Assembly (NCBI RefSeq): GCF_001995215.1
Contig: NZ_MUXN01000022.1
Coordinates: 1 to 64,000 of the forward strand
Source: Amycolatopsis azurea DSM 43854
Lineage (GTDB): Bacteria > Actinomycetota > Actinomycetes > Mycobacteriales > Pseudonocardiaceae
Direction: 5' to 3'
DNA: 64,000 bases
Part shown: positions 53,086 to 61,834 of the stretch, in pieces
Position numbering within the stretch: the first letter of the stretch is position 1
How the letters are laid out: every line of letters starts with the position of its first letter
Notes under the pieces: model-generated
The model's input: only the letters and a program-made list of their open reading frames with translations
Database searches by the model: none
What the model was told of the DNA's origin: nothing
Position numbers and translations under genes: made by a program

Positions 53086-53919
53086 TCAGCCGATCAGTTT
53101 CCGGCCGTTCTGCTGGGAGATCTCGTTCGAGAAGTGGGAGACGCGGGTGTACACACCCGGTTTGCCCGCCTTCGCGCAGCCTTCGCCGAACGAGACGATC
53201 CCGATCAGCGTGTCACCGACCATCAGCGGTCCGCCCGAATCGCCCTGGCAGGCGTCGACGCCGCCCTCGGGGTAACCGGCGCACACCATGTCGCTCGGGT
53301 CGTAGCCGGAGTACGCGGTGCGGCAGGTCTTGTCGCTGACCACCGGGACGACCGCGCTGCGCAGGTAGTCCGATCGCGCGCCGCCGTCGGCGACACGGCC
53401 CCAGCCGAGCACTGTCGCCTTCGTGCCTTCCTCGTACAGGTCGGCGTTGCCGTTGTCCGCGACCTTCGCCGGCCGGTACGGCAGCTGGCCGCTGACCGTC
53501 ATCACCGCGATGTCGTCGCCCTTGCCGGGGTCGCCGCTGTAGTCGGGGCTGACCCAGACCTTCGAAACACGCAGCTCCACGCCGTCCCGGGTGCGCTTGT
53601 CCTCGCGGCCCGCGACCACCCGGACGTCGTTCTTCTTGACCGCGACCGCGCAGTGCGCCGCCGTCGCGATCGTCGTGGAACTCACGATCACCGCCCCGCA
53701 GTACTGGTTCCCGCTGCGATCGGCCAGGAACACCGCGTAGGGGTACTGCGAGACCGAAGCCTTGCCACCGCCCACGATCCTCGGTTCGGCGGCCTTGTCC
53801 GGGCCGCTCACCGCGGTGTCGTCCGCCGACGCGCTGGTGACCACGACCGGCACCATCACGGCCGTGGCCACTACCGCTCCGGCAGCGAGCAGCAGTGTGC
53901 GACGTGACTTCTTGGGCAT
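53086..53919 (-). CDS. Secreted trypsin-like serine protease
   Basis: 277 aa from ATG 53919, behind AAGGGAA. Signal peptide 1-32, short propeptide, and mature enzyme starting IVGGGKAS at 48 as in trypsin. His89 in ATAAHC, Asp136 in DDIAV and Ser228 in CQGDSGGP complete the triad. The S1 pocket Asp is in VDACQGDSGG (Asp222), which predicts cleavage after Lys or Arg. Six Cys can form the usual three bridges. Divergent from the M15 peptidase gene. Confidence 0.93.
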   Translation of the reverse strand: MPKKSRRTLLLAAGAVVATAVMVPVVVTSASADDTAVSGPDKAAEPRIVGGGKASVSQYPYAVFLADRSGNQYCGAVIVSSTTIATAAHCAVAVKKNDVRVVAGREDKRTRDGVELRVSKVWVSPDYSGDPGKGDDIAVMTVSGQLPYRPAKVADNGNADLYEEGTKATVLGWGRVADGGARSDYLRSAVVPVVSDKTCRTAYSGYDPSDMVCAGYPEGGVDACQGDSGGPLMVGDTLIGIVSFGEGCAKAGKPGVYTRVSHFSNEISQQNGRKLIG

Positions 53920-54084
53920 GTTCTTTCCCTTCACCGGGGCGTACGTATGGCCAGGCCCTGGGAAGTCCTTCGACTCCAGCGCGACACAAGCGATCGCGAA
54001 TACCCTAATCGGCGAAAGCCCGATGTGGTGTCACTGAAACGGGTGGACCTGTGCTCACTCAACGCATCTGTCAGGCTGGACCTC

Positions 54085-54963
54085 GTGCGGGCGACGGCGG
54101 CGATTCTGATGGGTGCGGCATTTCTCCTTTTTTCGTGTTCCAGCCCGGCGCCGCCCGCTCCGGCACCGCCCGCACCATCGGCACCATCGACGTCGGCCGT
54201 GACCAGCGGTCCCGCGAAGATCTCTTCCGCCGCACCGGTTCCGAGCACGCCCGCCCCGCCGCCCGCACCGGCCTGGCAGGTCGGCGCGAAGCCGCTTCCC
54301 TTGCGCCCTGACGGTTTCGGGCAGATCCTCCCGACTCCTCCGGTCCTGGCCGATCGATCACTGCCGACCGCCGACCTGCTTCCCCCGCCCGCCGGGAACC
54401 GGTTCGCGGGCACGGTGAATCCCGTTCCCGCGGACGTGCTCGCACGCAGCACCTGGCAGGCGGGATGTCCGGTCAAAGCCGCCGAACTGCGCTATCTCAC
54501 CTTGTCCTTCTGGGGTTTCGACGGTCGCGCGCACACCGGTGAAATGCTCGTGAACGCCTCCGTGGCGAATCCCGTGGTGACCGTATTCGACCGGTTGTTC
54601 GCGGCGAAGTTCCCGATCGAGGAAATGCGCGTGACCGCGCCCGCCGAACTCACCGCGCCGCCGACCGGCGACGGGAACAACACCAACGCCTTCGTCTGCC
54701 GTCCGGCCCGCGGCCAGACGAACTGGTCCGCGCACGCCTACGGGCTCGCGATCGACGTCAACCCGTTCTGCAACCCGTACACGAAGGGTGACCTCGTCCT
54801 GCCCGAACTCGCGTCGGCGTACCTCGACCGGGGAAACCGGCGGCCGGGGATGATCACTCCCGGGGATCCGACCGTGGCCGCGTTCTCCGCGATCGGCTGG
54901 ACCTGGGGCGGCACCTGGACGACGCCGAAGGACCGGATGCACTTCAGCTCCACCGGGCGCTGA
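54085..54963 (+). CDS. M15 family D-Ala-D-Ala carboxypeptidase-like lipoprotein
   Basis: 292 aa from GTG 54085, chosen because it gives a compact lipoprotein signal (RATAAILMGAAFLLFSC with the lipid Cys at 17). GTG 54028 or ATG 53947 would lengthen the N-terminus. A Pro/Ala linker is followed by a VanY/L-alanyl-D-glutamate peptidase-like domain: SAHAYGLAIDVNPF supplies the zinc His and Asp, and GGTWTTPKDRMHFS the last zinc His. It should trim peptidoglycan stem peptides outside the membrane. Confidence 0.82.
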   Translation: MRATAAILMGAAFLLFSCSSPAPPAPAPPAPSAPSTSAVTSGPAKISSAAPVPSTPAPPPAPAWQVGAKPLPLRPDGFGQILPTPPVLADRSLPTADLLPPPAGNRFAGTVNPVPADVLARSTWQAGCPVKAAELRYLTLSFWGFDGRAHTGEMLVNASVANPVVTVFDRLFAAKFPIEEMRVTAPAELTAPPTGDGNNTNAFVCRPARGQTNWSAHAYGLAIDVNPFCNPYTKGDLVLPELASAYLDRGNRRPGMITPGDPTVAAFSAIGWTWGGTWTTPKDRMHFSSTGR

Positions 54964-55039
54964 CCGGGAACAACCGGCCGCCGTGAGAAGTTGGCTAGAG
55001 TCGGAACCACCCCGCTCCCCCGCCGCAAAGGAAGACAGC

Positions 55040-56434
55040 GTGCCCCACTACGACCTGGTGATCGTCGGTACCGGATCGGGCAATTCGATCCTCGACCCGC
55101 GTTTCGCGGACTGGAACACGGCGATCGTGGAGAAGGGCACGTTCGGCGGCACCTGCCTGAACGTGGGCTGCATCCCGACGAAGATGTTCGTGCACGCCGC
55201 CAACGTCGCGGCCACGCCCGCGTCGTCGTCGAAGTTCGGCGTGGACGAGGAGCTGACCGGGGTCCGCTGGCGCGACGTGCGCGACCGGGTCTTCGGGCGG
55301 ATCGACCCGATCGCCGCGGGCGGCCGCGAGTACCGCGTCCAGCACGAGGACAACAAGAACGTCACCGTGTACGAGGGCGAAGGGCGCTTCACCGGGCACA
55401 AGGAGCTGCTGGTCAGCTACCCCGACGGCCGCCCCGCCGAGACGATCACCGCCGAGAGGTTCGTGCTCGCCGCCGGCGGGCGCCCGGTGATCCCGGACGT
55501 CCCCGGACTCGCCGAAACCGGGTACCACACCTCCGACACGGTGATGCGGCTCGACGAGCTGCCCGCGAGCATCGTGATCCTCGGCGGCGGCTACATCGCG
55601 GCCGAGTTCGCGCACGTCTTCGCCTCGTTCGGGGTGACCGTGACCGTGGTCAACCGGTCCGGCGCGCTGCTGCGTTCCGAGGACGACGACGTCAGCGCCC
55701 GGTTCACCGAACTGGCGGCGCAGCGGTTCGACGTCCGGCTCGACCGGAAGACCGTCCGCGCGCGCAAGACAGGGTCGGGCGTCGCGCTGGACCTCGAAGG
55801 CCCGCAGGGCGCCGAGACCGTCGAGGCCGAGGTGCTGCTGGTCGCCACCGGCCGCACGCCGAACTCCGACCTCCTCGACGTCGCCGCCACCGGCGTGACC
55901 ACGGGCGAGCGCGGGCACGTCGTGGTCGACGAGTACCAGCAGACAGTGGTCGACGGGATCTACGCGCTCGGCGACATCTCGTCGGTCTTCGAGCTGAAGC
56001 ACGTCGCGAATCACGAGCAGCGCGTCGTGCAGCACAACCTGCTGCACCCGGACGAGCGGATCGAGGCCGACCACCGGTTCGTCCCGCACGCGGTGTTCAC
56101 CTCGCCGCAGGTCGCTTCGGTCGGGCTGACCGAACGCGAGGCCCGCGAGCGCGGCGTTTCGTACGTGACGTCGCACCAGGACTACGCCGGCATCGCCTAC
56201 GGCTGGGCGATGGAGGACACCACCGGTTTCGCGAAGCTGCTGGCCGACCCGGCCACCGGGCAGCTGCTGGGCGCGCACATCATCGGCCCGCAGGCGTCGT
56301 CGGTGATCCAGCCGCTGATCCAGGCGATGAGCTTCGGTCTCGACGCGAAGAGCATGGCGCGCGGGCAGTACTGGATCCACCCGGCGATGCCCGAACTGGT
56401 CGAGAACGCGCTGCTGAACCTTCCGCTGGACTGA
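55040..56434 (+). CDS. mtr: Mycothione reductase
   Basis: Reduces mycothiol disulfide with NADPH, keeping the thiol buffer of actinomycetes reduced. 464 aa. FAD motif VGTGSGN, redox pair Cys39 and Cys44 in GGTCLNVGCIPTKM, NADPH motif GGGYIAAEFAHVFASFGV, and C-terminal dyad His447-Glu452 in WIHPAMPELVENALL, the diagnostic form for Mtr rather than lipoamide dehydrogenase. GTG 55040 follows AAGGAAG. Stand-alone gene, 76 nt after the M15 gene. Confidence 0.93.
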   Translation: MPHYDLVIVGTGSGNSILDPRFADWNTAIVEKGTFGGTCLNVGCIPTKMFVHAANVAATPASSSKFGVDEELTGVRWRDVRDRVFGRIDPIAAGGREYRVQHEDNKNVTVYEGEGRFTGHKELLVSYPDGRPAETITAERFVLAAGGRPVIPDVPGLAETGYHTSDTVMRLDELPASIVILGGGYIAAEFAHVFASFGVTVTVVNRSGALLRSEDDDVSARFTELAAQRFDVRLDRKTVRARKTGSGVALDLEGPQGAETVEAEVLLVATGRTPNSDLLDVAATGVTTGERGHVVVDEYQQTVVDGIYALGDISSVFELKHVANHEQRVVQHNLLHPDERIEADHRFVPHAVFTSPQVASVGLTEREARERGVSYVTSHQDYAGIAYGWAMEDTTGFAKLLADPATGQLLGAHIIGPQASSVIQPLIQAMSFGLDAKSMARGQYWIHPAMPELVENALLNLPLD

Positions 56435-56463
56435 CGCTCCGCGTTTAGTCCTCTGGATGCGGG

Positions 56464-56940
56464 TCAGACGACGAGAACGCAGGCGTGGGACTTGTTCCGC
56501 ATCGCGAGGTCGCGCAGCGCGTCCCTCGTGTTGTCCAAGACGATCATCAGGGCGAGCGAGCGGGCCCCCTCCCCGGAGAACCGCTCGCCCGCCTCGCCGT
56601 ACCGGCGGACCGCCGCCAAGAACTCCTCCCGCGCCGATGCCGCCCCTCCCGGCATCGTGCGGACCCCCATCGCCCCCTTGAGGATGTCCTTGGCGCCGTC
56701 CGCCTTCACCGCGACGTAGTGCTGCGACTTGCGCAGCTCCGTCGCGGCGTCCCCCTTCGCGTCCGGCCAGTAGCGTCGGATCTCCGCGCCGCTGTCCTTC
56801 CACACCTGTACGCACACCCGGTCCACGGCGCGGTAGAACTCCTGCGGCGAGATCGCCGTCGCGGGCCGGTCCGGCACCACCGCGACGCATACGGCGGCGA
56901 AACACGCCAACGCCGTCCCGTAAGCCAGTCCTTCGACCAC
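56464..56940 (-). CDS. Small exported or anchored protein of unknown function
   Basis: 158 aa from GTG 56940, preceded by GGGGGT. TTG 56976 lies inside an operator-like palindrome and is less likely. A hydrophobic N-terminal segment (AYGTALACFAAVCVAVVP) acts as signal or anchor, then comes a helical domain with Arg/Lys/Ala-rich segments and two Cys (RVCVQVW and near the C-terminus, HACVLVV). No family recognised. Its promoter is flanked by two TGAAC-NN-GTTCA sites, so it is probably under tight control. Confidence 0.65.
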   Translation of the reverse strand: MVEGLAYGTALACFAAVCVAVVPDRPATAISPQEFYRAVDRVCVQVWKDSGAEIRRYWPDAKGDAATELRKSQHYVAVKADGAKDILKGAMGVRTMPGGAASAREEFLAAVRRYGEAGERFSGEGARSLALMIVLDNTRDALRDLAMRNKSHACVLVV

Positions 56941-56962
56941 GCCGACCCCCAGAACCGAGTTT

Positions 56963-57034
56963 TTGAACAGGTTCAACTCGGTCAGGCTAAGGCTCCGCCC
57001 AGGGCGGGGTCAAGGAGTTTTTTGAACGCGTTCA
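56963..57034 (-). promoter_or_regulatory. Promoter flanked by two TetR-type operators
   Basis: On the minus strand TTGACC (57008-57013) and TAGCCT (56984-56989) form -35 and -10 boxes with 18-nt spacing. TGAACGCGTTCA (57023-57034) lies just upstream and TTGAACAGGTTCAA (56963-56976) just downstream. Both share GTTTTTTGAAC-NN-GTTCA in direct orientation. The upstream site also contains the stop codon of the MFS gene. Confidence 0.6.
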
Positions 57035-58300
57035 GACGAAGCGGCGACGACCGGCCAGCGCACCGAAGGTCATCTGCGCCGCGAAGACCACGAGCATCAT
57101 GATCCAGGGAACGGTCCAGCCACCGGTGACATCGTGAAGCAGCCCGAAGAGGAACGGCCCGACGGCCGCCATCAGATAGCCGATGCCCTGCGCCATCCCC
57201 GACAGCCGCGCGGTGTCCTCGCCGGTGCGCGCCCGGAGCGCGATCACCGTCAACGCGAGCGAGAAAACGCTCATCCCGAGCCCGATGAGGACGCACCAGA
57301 GCAGCGGCGAGGCCGTCGGGGCGACCATCATGCCGACCATGCCGACGAAGCCGAAGAGGCCCAGTCCGACGATCCAGGCGCTCTGACTGCCGGCCCGCGC
57401 GGCCATCGGCGCCACCACCAGGCTGATCGGGACGGCGATGAGCGAGATCAGCCCGAGCAGCAGCCCGGAGTCACCCTTGCTCACCCCCGCGTCGATCATC
57501 ACCTCCGGCAGCCAGCCCATCACGACGTAGGCCAAAAAGGCCTGAGTGCCGAAGAAAAGCGTGACCATCCACGCAAGGGGGCTACGCAGGAGCGATCGCC
57601 CGCTACCCTGCTTGCCTGCCTCCGCGACGGGCGCACGCCCCGCACCGCGGGCTGCGAGAATCCAGACGAGGAGTGCGAGCACCGCCAGTACCGACCAGGC
57701 GCCGAGACTTTGGCGCCAGCCGCCGAACGCGTTCTCCAAGGGAGGGGTGAGCGCGGATCCCAGGGCGCCTCCGCCCTGCAAGGCGGCGGTGTACACGCCG
57801 GTCATCATGCCGACACGCGCCGGGAAGGAGTCCTTGATGACGACCGGGATCAGTACGTTCGCCAGGGCGATGCCCGCCGTGGCCACCAGGGTTCCCCCGA
57901 GCACGACGTACGGTCCGTCGATCACCCGCAGCACCAGGCCGACGGCCAGTACCGACAGCGCGGACGCGATCGCCGCGCCGACGCCGAACCGGCGGGCCAG
58001 CAGCGGGGCGGCGAGTCCGGCGGCGGCGAAACAGAGACCGGGGAGCGTGGTGAGCACGCCCGCCCAGGTCGCCGTGGCGCCGAGGTCGTCACGCATCTCG
58101 CCGAGCATCGGGCCGACGCTGGTGATCGCCGGCCGCAGGTTGAGGGCCACCAGGACCACCGCGACGCCGAGCAGGACGCCGCCGGTGATCACCCCCGGCC
58201 GCCATTCCGTTTCGATCGAGCCTTCGAGTTCAAGACGGTCATCGAACGGGGAAACGGGTTCTCGGGAGTCGACACGCACGTCGGCTAGTATCACATACAT
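57032..58300 (-). CDS. MFS transporter, CynX/NimT-like
   Basis: About 422 aa with twelve membrane helices from residue 40 on. The signature NLRPAITSVGPMLGEMRDDLGATATWAG near the first helices marks the CynX/NimT (cyanate/nitroimidazole) group. The second half opens at SLLRSPLAWMVTLFFGTQAFLAYVVMGWLPEVM. Substrate is not determined. The N-terminus is uncertain: ATG 58300 and GTG 58279 are both possible, and the latter would be nearly leaderless behind GATACT. Divergent from a GntR regulator that probably represses it. Confidence 0.88.
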   Translation of the reverse strand: MYVILADVRVDSREPVSPFDDRLELEGSIETEWRPGVITGGVLLGVAVVLVALNLRPAITSVGPMLGEMRDDLGATATWAGVLTTLPGLCFAAAGLAAPLLARRFGVGAAIASALSVLAVGLVLRVIDGPYVVLGGTLVATAGIALANVLIPVVIKDSFPARVGMMTGVYTAALQGGGALGSALTPPLENAFGGWRQSLGAWSVLAVLALLVWILAARGAGRAPVAEAGKQGSGRSLLRSPLAWMVTLFFGTQAFLAYVVMGWLPEVMIDAGVSKGDSGLLLGLISLIAVPISLVVAPMAARAGSQSAWIVGLGLFGFVGMVGMMVAPTASPLLWCVLIGLGMSVFSLALTVIALRARTGEDTARLSGMAQGIGYLMAAVGPFLFGLLHDVTGGWTVPWIMMLVVFAAQMTFGALAGRRRFV

Positions 58301-58327
58301 AGGATGATTGGATGAAGGGACAACGCT

Positions 58328-59017
58328 GTGCCATTGGCCACCACGCGCCGTGCCGGCCTGGTCGATCAGGTCATCGAGCAGCTGCGTGACGCCGTCACGC
58401 AGGGAGAATGGCCCATCGGTCAGCGGATTCCGACCGAACCGGAGCTGGCAGGGCAGCTCGGCGTCGGGCGCAACACCGTCCGCGAGGCCGTTCGCGCCCT
58501 CGCGCACACGGGGCTGCTCGAGGTCCGTCAGGGCGACGGGACCTACGTGCGGGCGACTAGCGAGGTCTCGGGCGCCATCCGGCGGTTGTGCGGTTCGGAG
58601 CTGCGCGAGGTGCTGCAGGTGCGGCGCATCCTCGAGGTCGAAGGCGCCCGGCTCGCGGCGGCGTCGCGGACCGAGGAGGAAGTGACCGAGCTCCGCTCGC
58701 TGCTCGAACGGCGGAACGCCGAACTGCGGGAGGGCCATTGGGAGGACTTCGCCCGGCTCGACGCGGAATTCCATTTCGCCGTCGTCCAAAGTGGACATAA
58801 CACCCTGTTGACCGAGATGTACCGCGGGCTCACCGAGGTGATCACGGCCAGCGTGGCCGCGACGTCGAACGTGACGCCGGGGCACGAGTACCTGCCGGAG
58901 ATAGGGCACGAGGGGCTCGCCGAGGCCATCGCCGACGGCGACGCCGACCGGGCCGCCAGCGAGGCGTGCGGTTTCCTGGACGAACTCCTGGCTCGCGTCG
59001 AACAAGACGAGAGCTGA
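58328..59017 (+). CDS. GntR/FadR family regulator
   Basis: 229 aa. Winged helix-turn-helix (7-75, LVDQVIEQLRDAVTQGEWPIGQRIPTEPELAGQLGVGRNTVREAVRALAHTGLLEVRQGDGTYV), then an FCD ligand domain (100-225) with the metal-coordinating pattern ARLDAEFHFAVVQSGHNTLL and a late His in IGHEGLAEAI. It likely binds a small acid and controls the divergent MFS transporter gene. GTG 58328 follows GAAGGGA. Confidence 0.9.
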   Translation: MPLATTRRAGLVDQVIEQLRDAVTQGEWPIGQRIPTEPELAGQLGVGRNTVREAVRALAHTGLLEVRQGDGTYVRATSEVSGAIRRLCGSELREVLQVRRILEVEGARLAAASRTEEEVTELRSLLERRNAELREGHWEDFARLDAEFHFAVVQSGHNTLLTEMYRGLTEVITASVAATSNVTPGHEYLPEIGHEGLAEAIADGDADRAASEACGFLDELLARVEQDES

Positions 59018-59046
59018 AGGGGACTTTCCCCGCATAGGACGCAGCA

Positions 59047-59087
59047 AAGGGGCCCTTCACCGCATCGCATGCGGTGAAGGGCCCCTT
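59047..59087. terminator. Bidirectional terminator hairpin (family B-like)
   Basis: Perfect 19-nt arms 59047-59065 and 59069-59087 with a three-base loop, between convergent gntR and map. The core AAGGGGCCCTTCACCGCAT carries the GTGAAGG of family B in shifted context. Confidence 0.75.
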
Positions 59088-59095
59088 CAGCCCAC

Positions 59096-59953
59096 CTACG
59101 GCAGGGTGAGGATTTCCGCGCCGGTCTCGGTCACCACGAGGGTGTGCTCGAACTGGGCCGTCCACTTCTTGTCCTTGGTGGTGACGGTCCAGTCGTCGGC
59201 CCAGATGTCGTAGTCGATGGTGCCGAGGGTGATCATCGGCTCGATCGTGAAGGTCATGCCCTGCTCGATGACCGTGTCGACCGACGGCTCCTCGTAGTGC
59301 AGGACGGTCGGCGCGGTGTGGAACGCCGGGCCGACGCCGTGACCGGTGAAGTCGCGCACGACGCCGTAGTCGAACCGCTTCGCGTACGCCTCGATGACGC
59401 GGCCGATCACGTTGAGCTGCCTGCCGGGGCGGACGGCCTTGATCGCGCGCAGGGTCGCCTCGCGCGTGCGCTCGACCAGCAGCCGCGCCTCCTCGGAGAC
59501 GTCACCCGCGAGGAACGTCGCGTTGGTGTCGCCGTGGACGCCGCCGATGAACGCGGTGACGTCGATGTTGCAGATGTCGCCGTCCTCGATCACCGTCGAG
59601 TCCGGGATGCCGTGGCAGATCACCTCGTTGAGCGAGGTGCAGCACGACTTCGGGAACGCGCGGTAGCCGAGGGTGGACGGGTACGCGTGGTTGTCCAGCA
59701 GGAACTCGTGGATCACCTTGTCGATGTCGTCGGTGGTCGCGCCGGGTTTGACGGCCTTGCCGCCCTCCTCGAGCGCCTGTGCCGCGATCCGGCCCGCGAC
59801 CCGCATCGCCTCGATCACCTCGGGCGTGCGGACCCCGTTGCCCGTGTCGCGTTTCGGCGCCGGGCGGTCGACGTACTCGGGGCGGGCGATGCTGGCGGGG
59901 ACGACTCGCCTGGGCGTCTGGACGCCGGGCTTCAAGGGGGAACGAACGGACAT
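59096..59953 (-). CDS. map: Methionine aminopeptidase type I
   Basis: Removes the N-terminal Met from new proteins. 285 aa, with a roughly 40-residue N-terminal extension (PGVQTPRRVVPASIARPEYV) of the actinobacterial MetAP1c type that carries an SH3-binding-like Pro stretch. Metal ligands: Asp in CNIDVTAFIGGVHGD (both Asp), His in FTGHGVG, Glu in FTIEPMI and Glu in AQFEHTLVV. Start ATG 59953. First of the conserved block map-PBP-GNAT-ispG, though each has its own gap. Confidence 0.94.
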   Translation of the reverse strand: MSVRSPLKPGVQTPRRVVPASIARPEYVDRPAPKRDTGNGVRTPEVIEAMRVAGRIAAQALEEGGKAVKPGATTDDIDKVIHEFLLDNHAYPSTLGYRAFPKSCCTSLNEVICHGIPDSTVIEDGDICNIDVTAFIGGVHGDTNATFLAGDVSEEARLLVERTREATLRAIKAVRPGRQLNVIGRVIEAYAKRFDYGVVRDFTGHGVGPAFHTAPTVLHYEEPSVDTVIEQGMTFTIEPMITLGTIDYDIWADDWTVTTKDKKWTAQFEHTLVVTETGAEILTLP

Positions 59954-59976
59954 GAGTCCAGCCTACGACCTGGCGG

Positions 59977-61782
59977 CTAACCGAGCCCCGCCAGGAAGCG
60001 CTGGGCGGCCTCGACCGCCGGTCGGGACGTCCCCGCGTCGGTGGTCAGCACCGCGAAGGCGAGGTCTCCGGTGTAGCCGGCGAACCAGCCGTGCGAATGC
60101 GTGCCGTCGCCGAACTGGGCCGTCCCGGTCTTGCCCCGAACGTCGGGCAGGGGTTCGAGCAGGGTCGCCGTGCCGTCGGTGACGACCTCGCGCATCATCC
60201 CGCGGAGCGCGTCGAGCACCTCGGGCCGGATCGGTTTCCCGAGCCCGGACGACTTCGCGGCCATCCCCCGCACCAGCGTCGGCACCGGGATCTTCCCCGA
60301 CTGGACGGTGGCGGTGGCGACCGCCAGCCCGAACGGGCTCGTCACGACGGTCCCCTGGCCGAATCCGTTCTCCGCCCGCTGCGCGACGGTGTTCGCCGGC
60401 GGCACCGAGCCGGTGATCGTGGTCAGGCCGGGGATCACGAAGTCGGCGCCGACGCCGAGGTCGCGCGCGGCGTCGGTCAGCGCTGCGGGCGGCAGATCGG
60501 TCGAGAGCTTCGCGAAGGTCGTGTTGCAGGACTTGGCGAACGCCGTCGACAACGGGACGACACCGAGCGCGAACTTGCCCTCGTTCGGCACCGTCCGGTT
60601 CTCGAAGGTGGCCGTACCGGGGCAGTCGACGGGGCTGTCCGCCCGCACCGATCCCGCGGACAACGCGGCGACGGCGGTGGCGATCTTCATCGTGGAGCCC
60701 GGCGGGAACCGGCCGGTGAGCGCGATCGCGCCCTGGGCGTCGGCCGGGGCGTTCTGCGCCACGGCCAGGATCTCGCCCGTCGACGGCTGGATCGCGACCA
60801 GCGCGGCGGCCGTCGGGACCGGGGCGAGCGCCCGCTCCGCCGAACCCTGCGCCTTCACACTGAGCGTGCTGACGACCGCGGGGGCCGGTTTGGGGTGCTC
60901 GTTGTGCAGGTCGACGATCTCGCCGCCCGCCGTGTCGAGCGTGACGACGCGCCAGCCCGCCGAGCCCTCCACCTGGTCCTCGACGAGCGTGCGGACGGAC
61001 GGCACCACCTGCTTGCCGAAGTTCTTGTCGTCGGGGAGCAGCCTGTCCTGCTGACTGAACCGGACGCCGGGCAGGTCGTAGATCTCGGGTTTCACCTCTT
61101 GGTAGCTGCTCGCCCGCAGGCTCACCACCGGATAGCCGTTCCCGGGCTTGACCGCCTTCACACCGTCGCGGATCGACTGGCCGGTCACCGACGGCTCGAA
61201 CCGGTTGAGGGCCGCGCCGAGTTTGTCGGACACCGCGACCAGATCGCCCGCCTTGGCCGGGTCGAGCACCACGCTGACGACGTTCTGCGGGCGCAGCAAC
61301 GGCATCCCGTCGCGGTCCAGCACCGGCGCGAGGTCCGGTGGCTCGGATTTCAGCGCGATGCTCTGCTGCGCGGCCAGTTGCGGGTGGAGCGCGGTCGGCA
61401 GCCAGCGCACCTTCCAGCCGTCCTGAGTGGAATAGACCTGCGCGTCGGCCTTGTAGGTCCACACGCGGCCGCGCGGGAGGTTCCAGGTGAGCTCGTAGGT
61501 CGCCGTCCCGTTGTCCGAGCCCGAAGGGCGCTGGACCTTTTGGGCGGCGACCTTGATCGACTCGGGGGAAAGCGCCTTCCGCGCCATCTCCAGGGAAGAG
61601 CGCGCGGCGTCCGGGGAGTCGGTGAAGAAGGCCGCGGCGGCGACGTCACCGGAAGAGAGTCCGTCGAGGAAACCCGTGATCGCGTCTTCAGGACCGGAAT
61701 CGGCGAAGAGACCGCATCCGGCGGCCGAGAGGCCCACCACCCCCGCGAGCACGACGACGGCGAAACGACGACCTGCTGGCAT
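59977..61782 (-). CDS. Lipoprotein penicillin-binding protein (transpeptidase)
   Basis: 601-aa class B-like PBP anchored by lipid at Cys23 (LSAAGC). An NTF2/MecA-N-like domain (30-145) precedes a dimerisation domain and the transpeptidase: catalytic Ser363 in PPGSTMK, SCN at 418-420 and KTGTA at 551. It lacks the membrane helix of classic class B enzymes. Order beside map, GNAT and ispG matches M. tuberculosis Rv2864c (PbpLipo), which by recall binds beta-lactams. It should cross-link peptidoglycan. Confidence 0.92.
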   Translation of the reverse strand: MPAGRRFAVVVLAGVVGLSAAGCGLFADSGPEDAITGFLDGLSSGDVAAAAFFTDSPDAARSSLEMARKALSPESIKVAAQKVQRPSGSDNGTATYELTWNLPRGRVWTYKADAQVYSTQDGWKVRWLPTALHPQLAAQQSIALKSEPPDLAPVLDRDGMPLLRPQNVVSVVLDPAKAGDLVAVSDKLGAALNRFEPSVTGQSIRDGVKAVKPGNGYPVVSLRASSYQEVKPEIYDLPGVRFSQQDRLLPDDKNFGKQVVPSVRTLVEDQVEGSAGWRVVTLDTAGGEIVDLHNEHPKPAPAVVSTLSVKAQGSAERALAPVPTAAALVAIQPSTGEILAVAQNAPADAQGAIALTGRFPPGSTMKIATAVAALSAGSVRADSPVDCPGTATFENRTVPNEGKFALGVVPLSTAFAKSCNTTFAKLSTDLPPAALTDAARDLGVGADFVIPGLTTITGSVPPANTVAQRAENGFGQGTVVTSPFGLAVATATVQSGKIPVPTLVRGMAAKSSGLGKPIRPEVLDALRGMMREVVTDGTATLLEPLPDVRGKTGTAQFGDGTHSHGWFAGYTGDLAFAVLTTDAGTSRPAVEAAQRFLAGLG

Positions 61783-61834
61783 ACCCGGGATCCTGCCAGG
61801 CCGGACACTTTCCGACCGGATGCAACGCCGTCCG

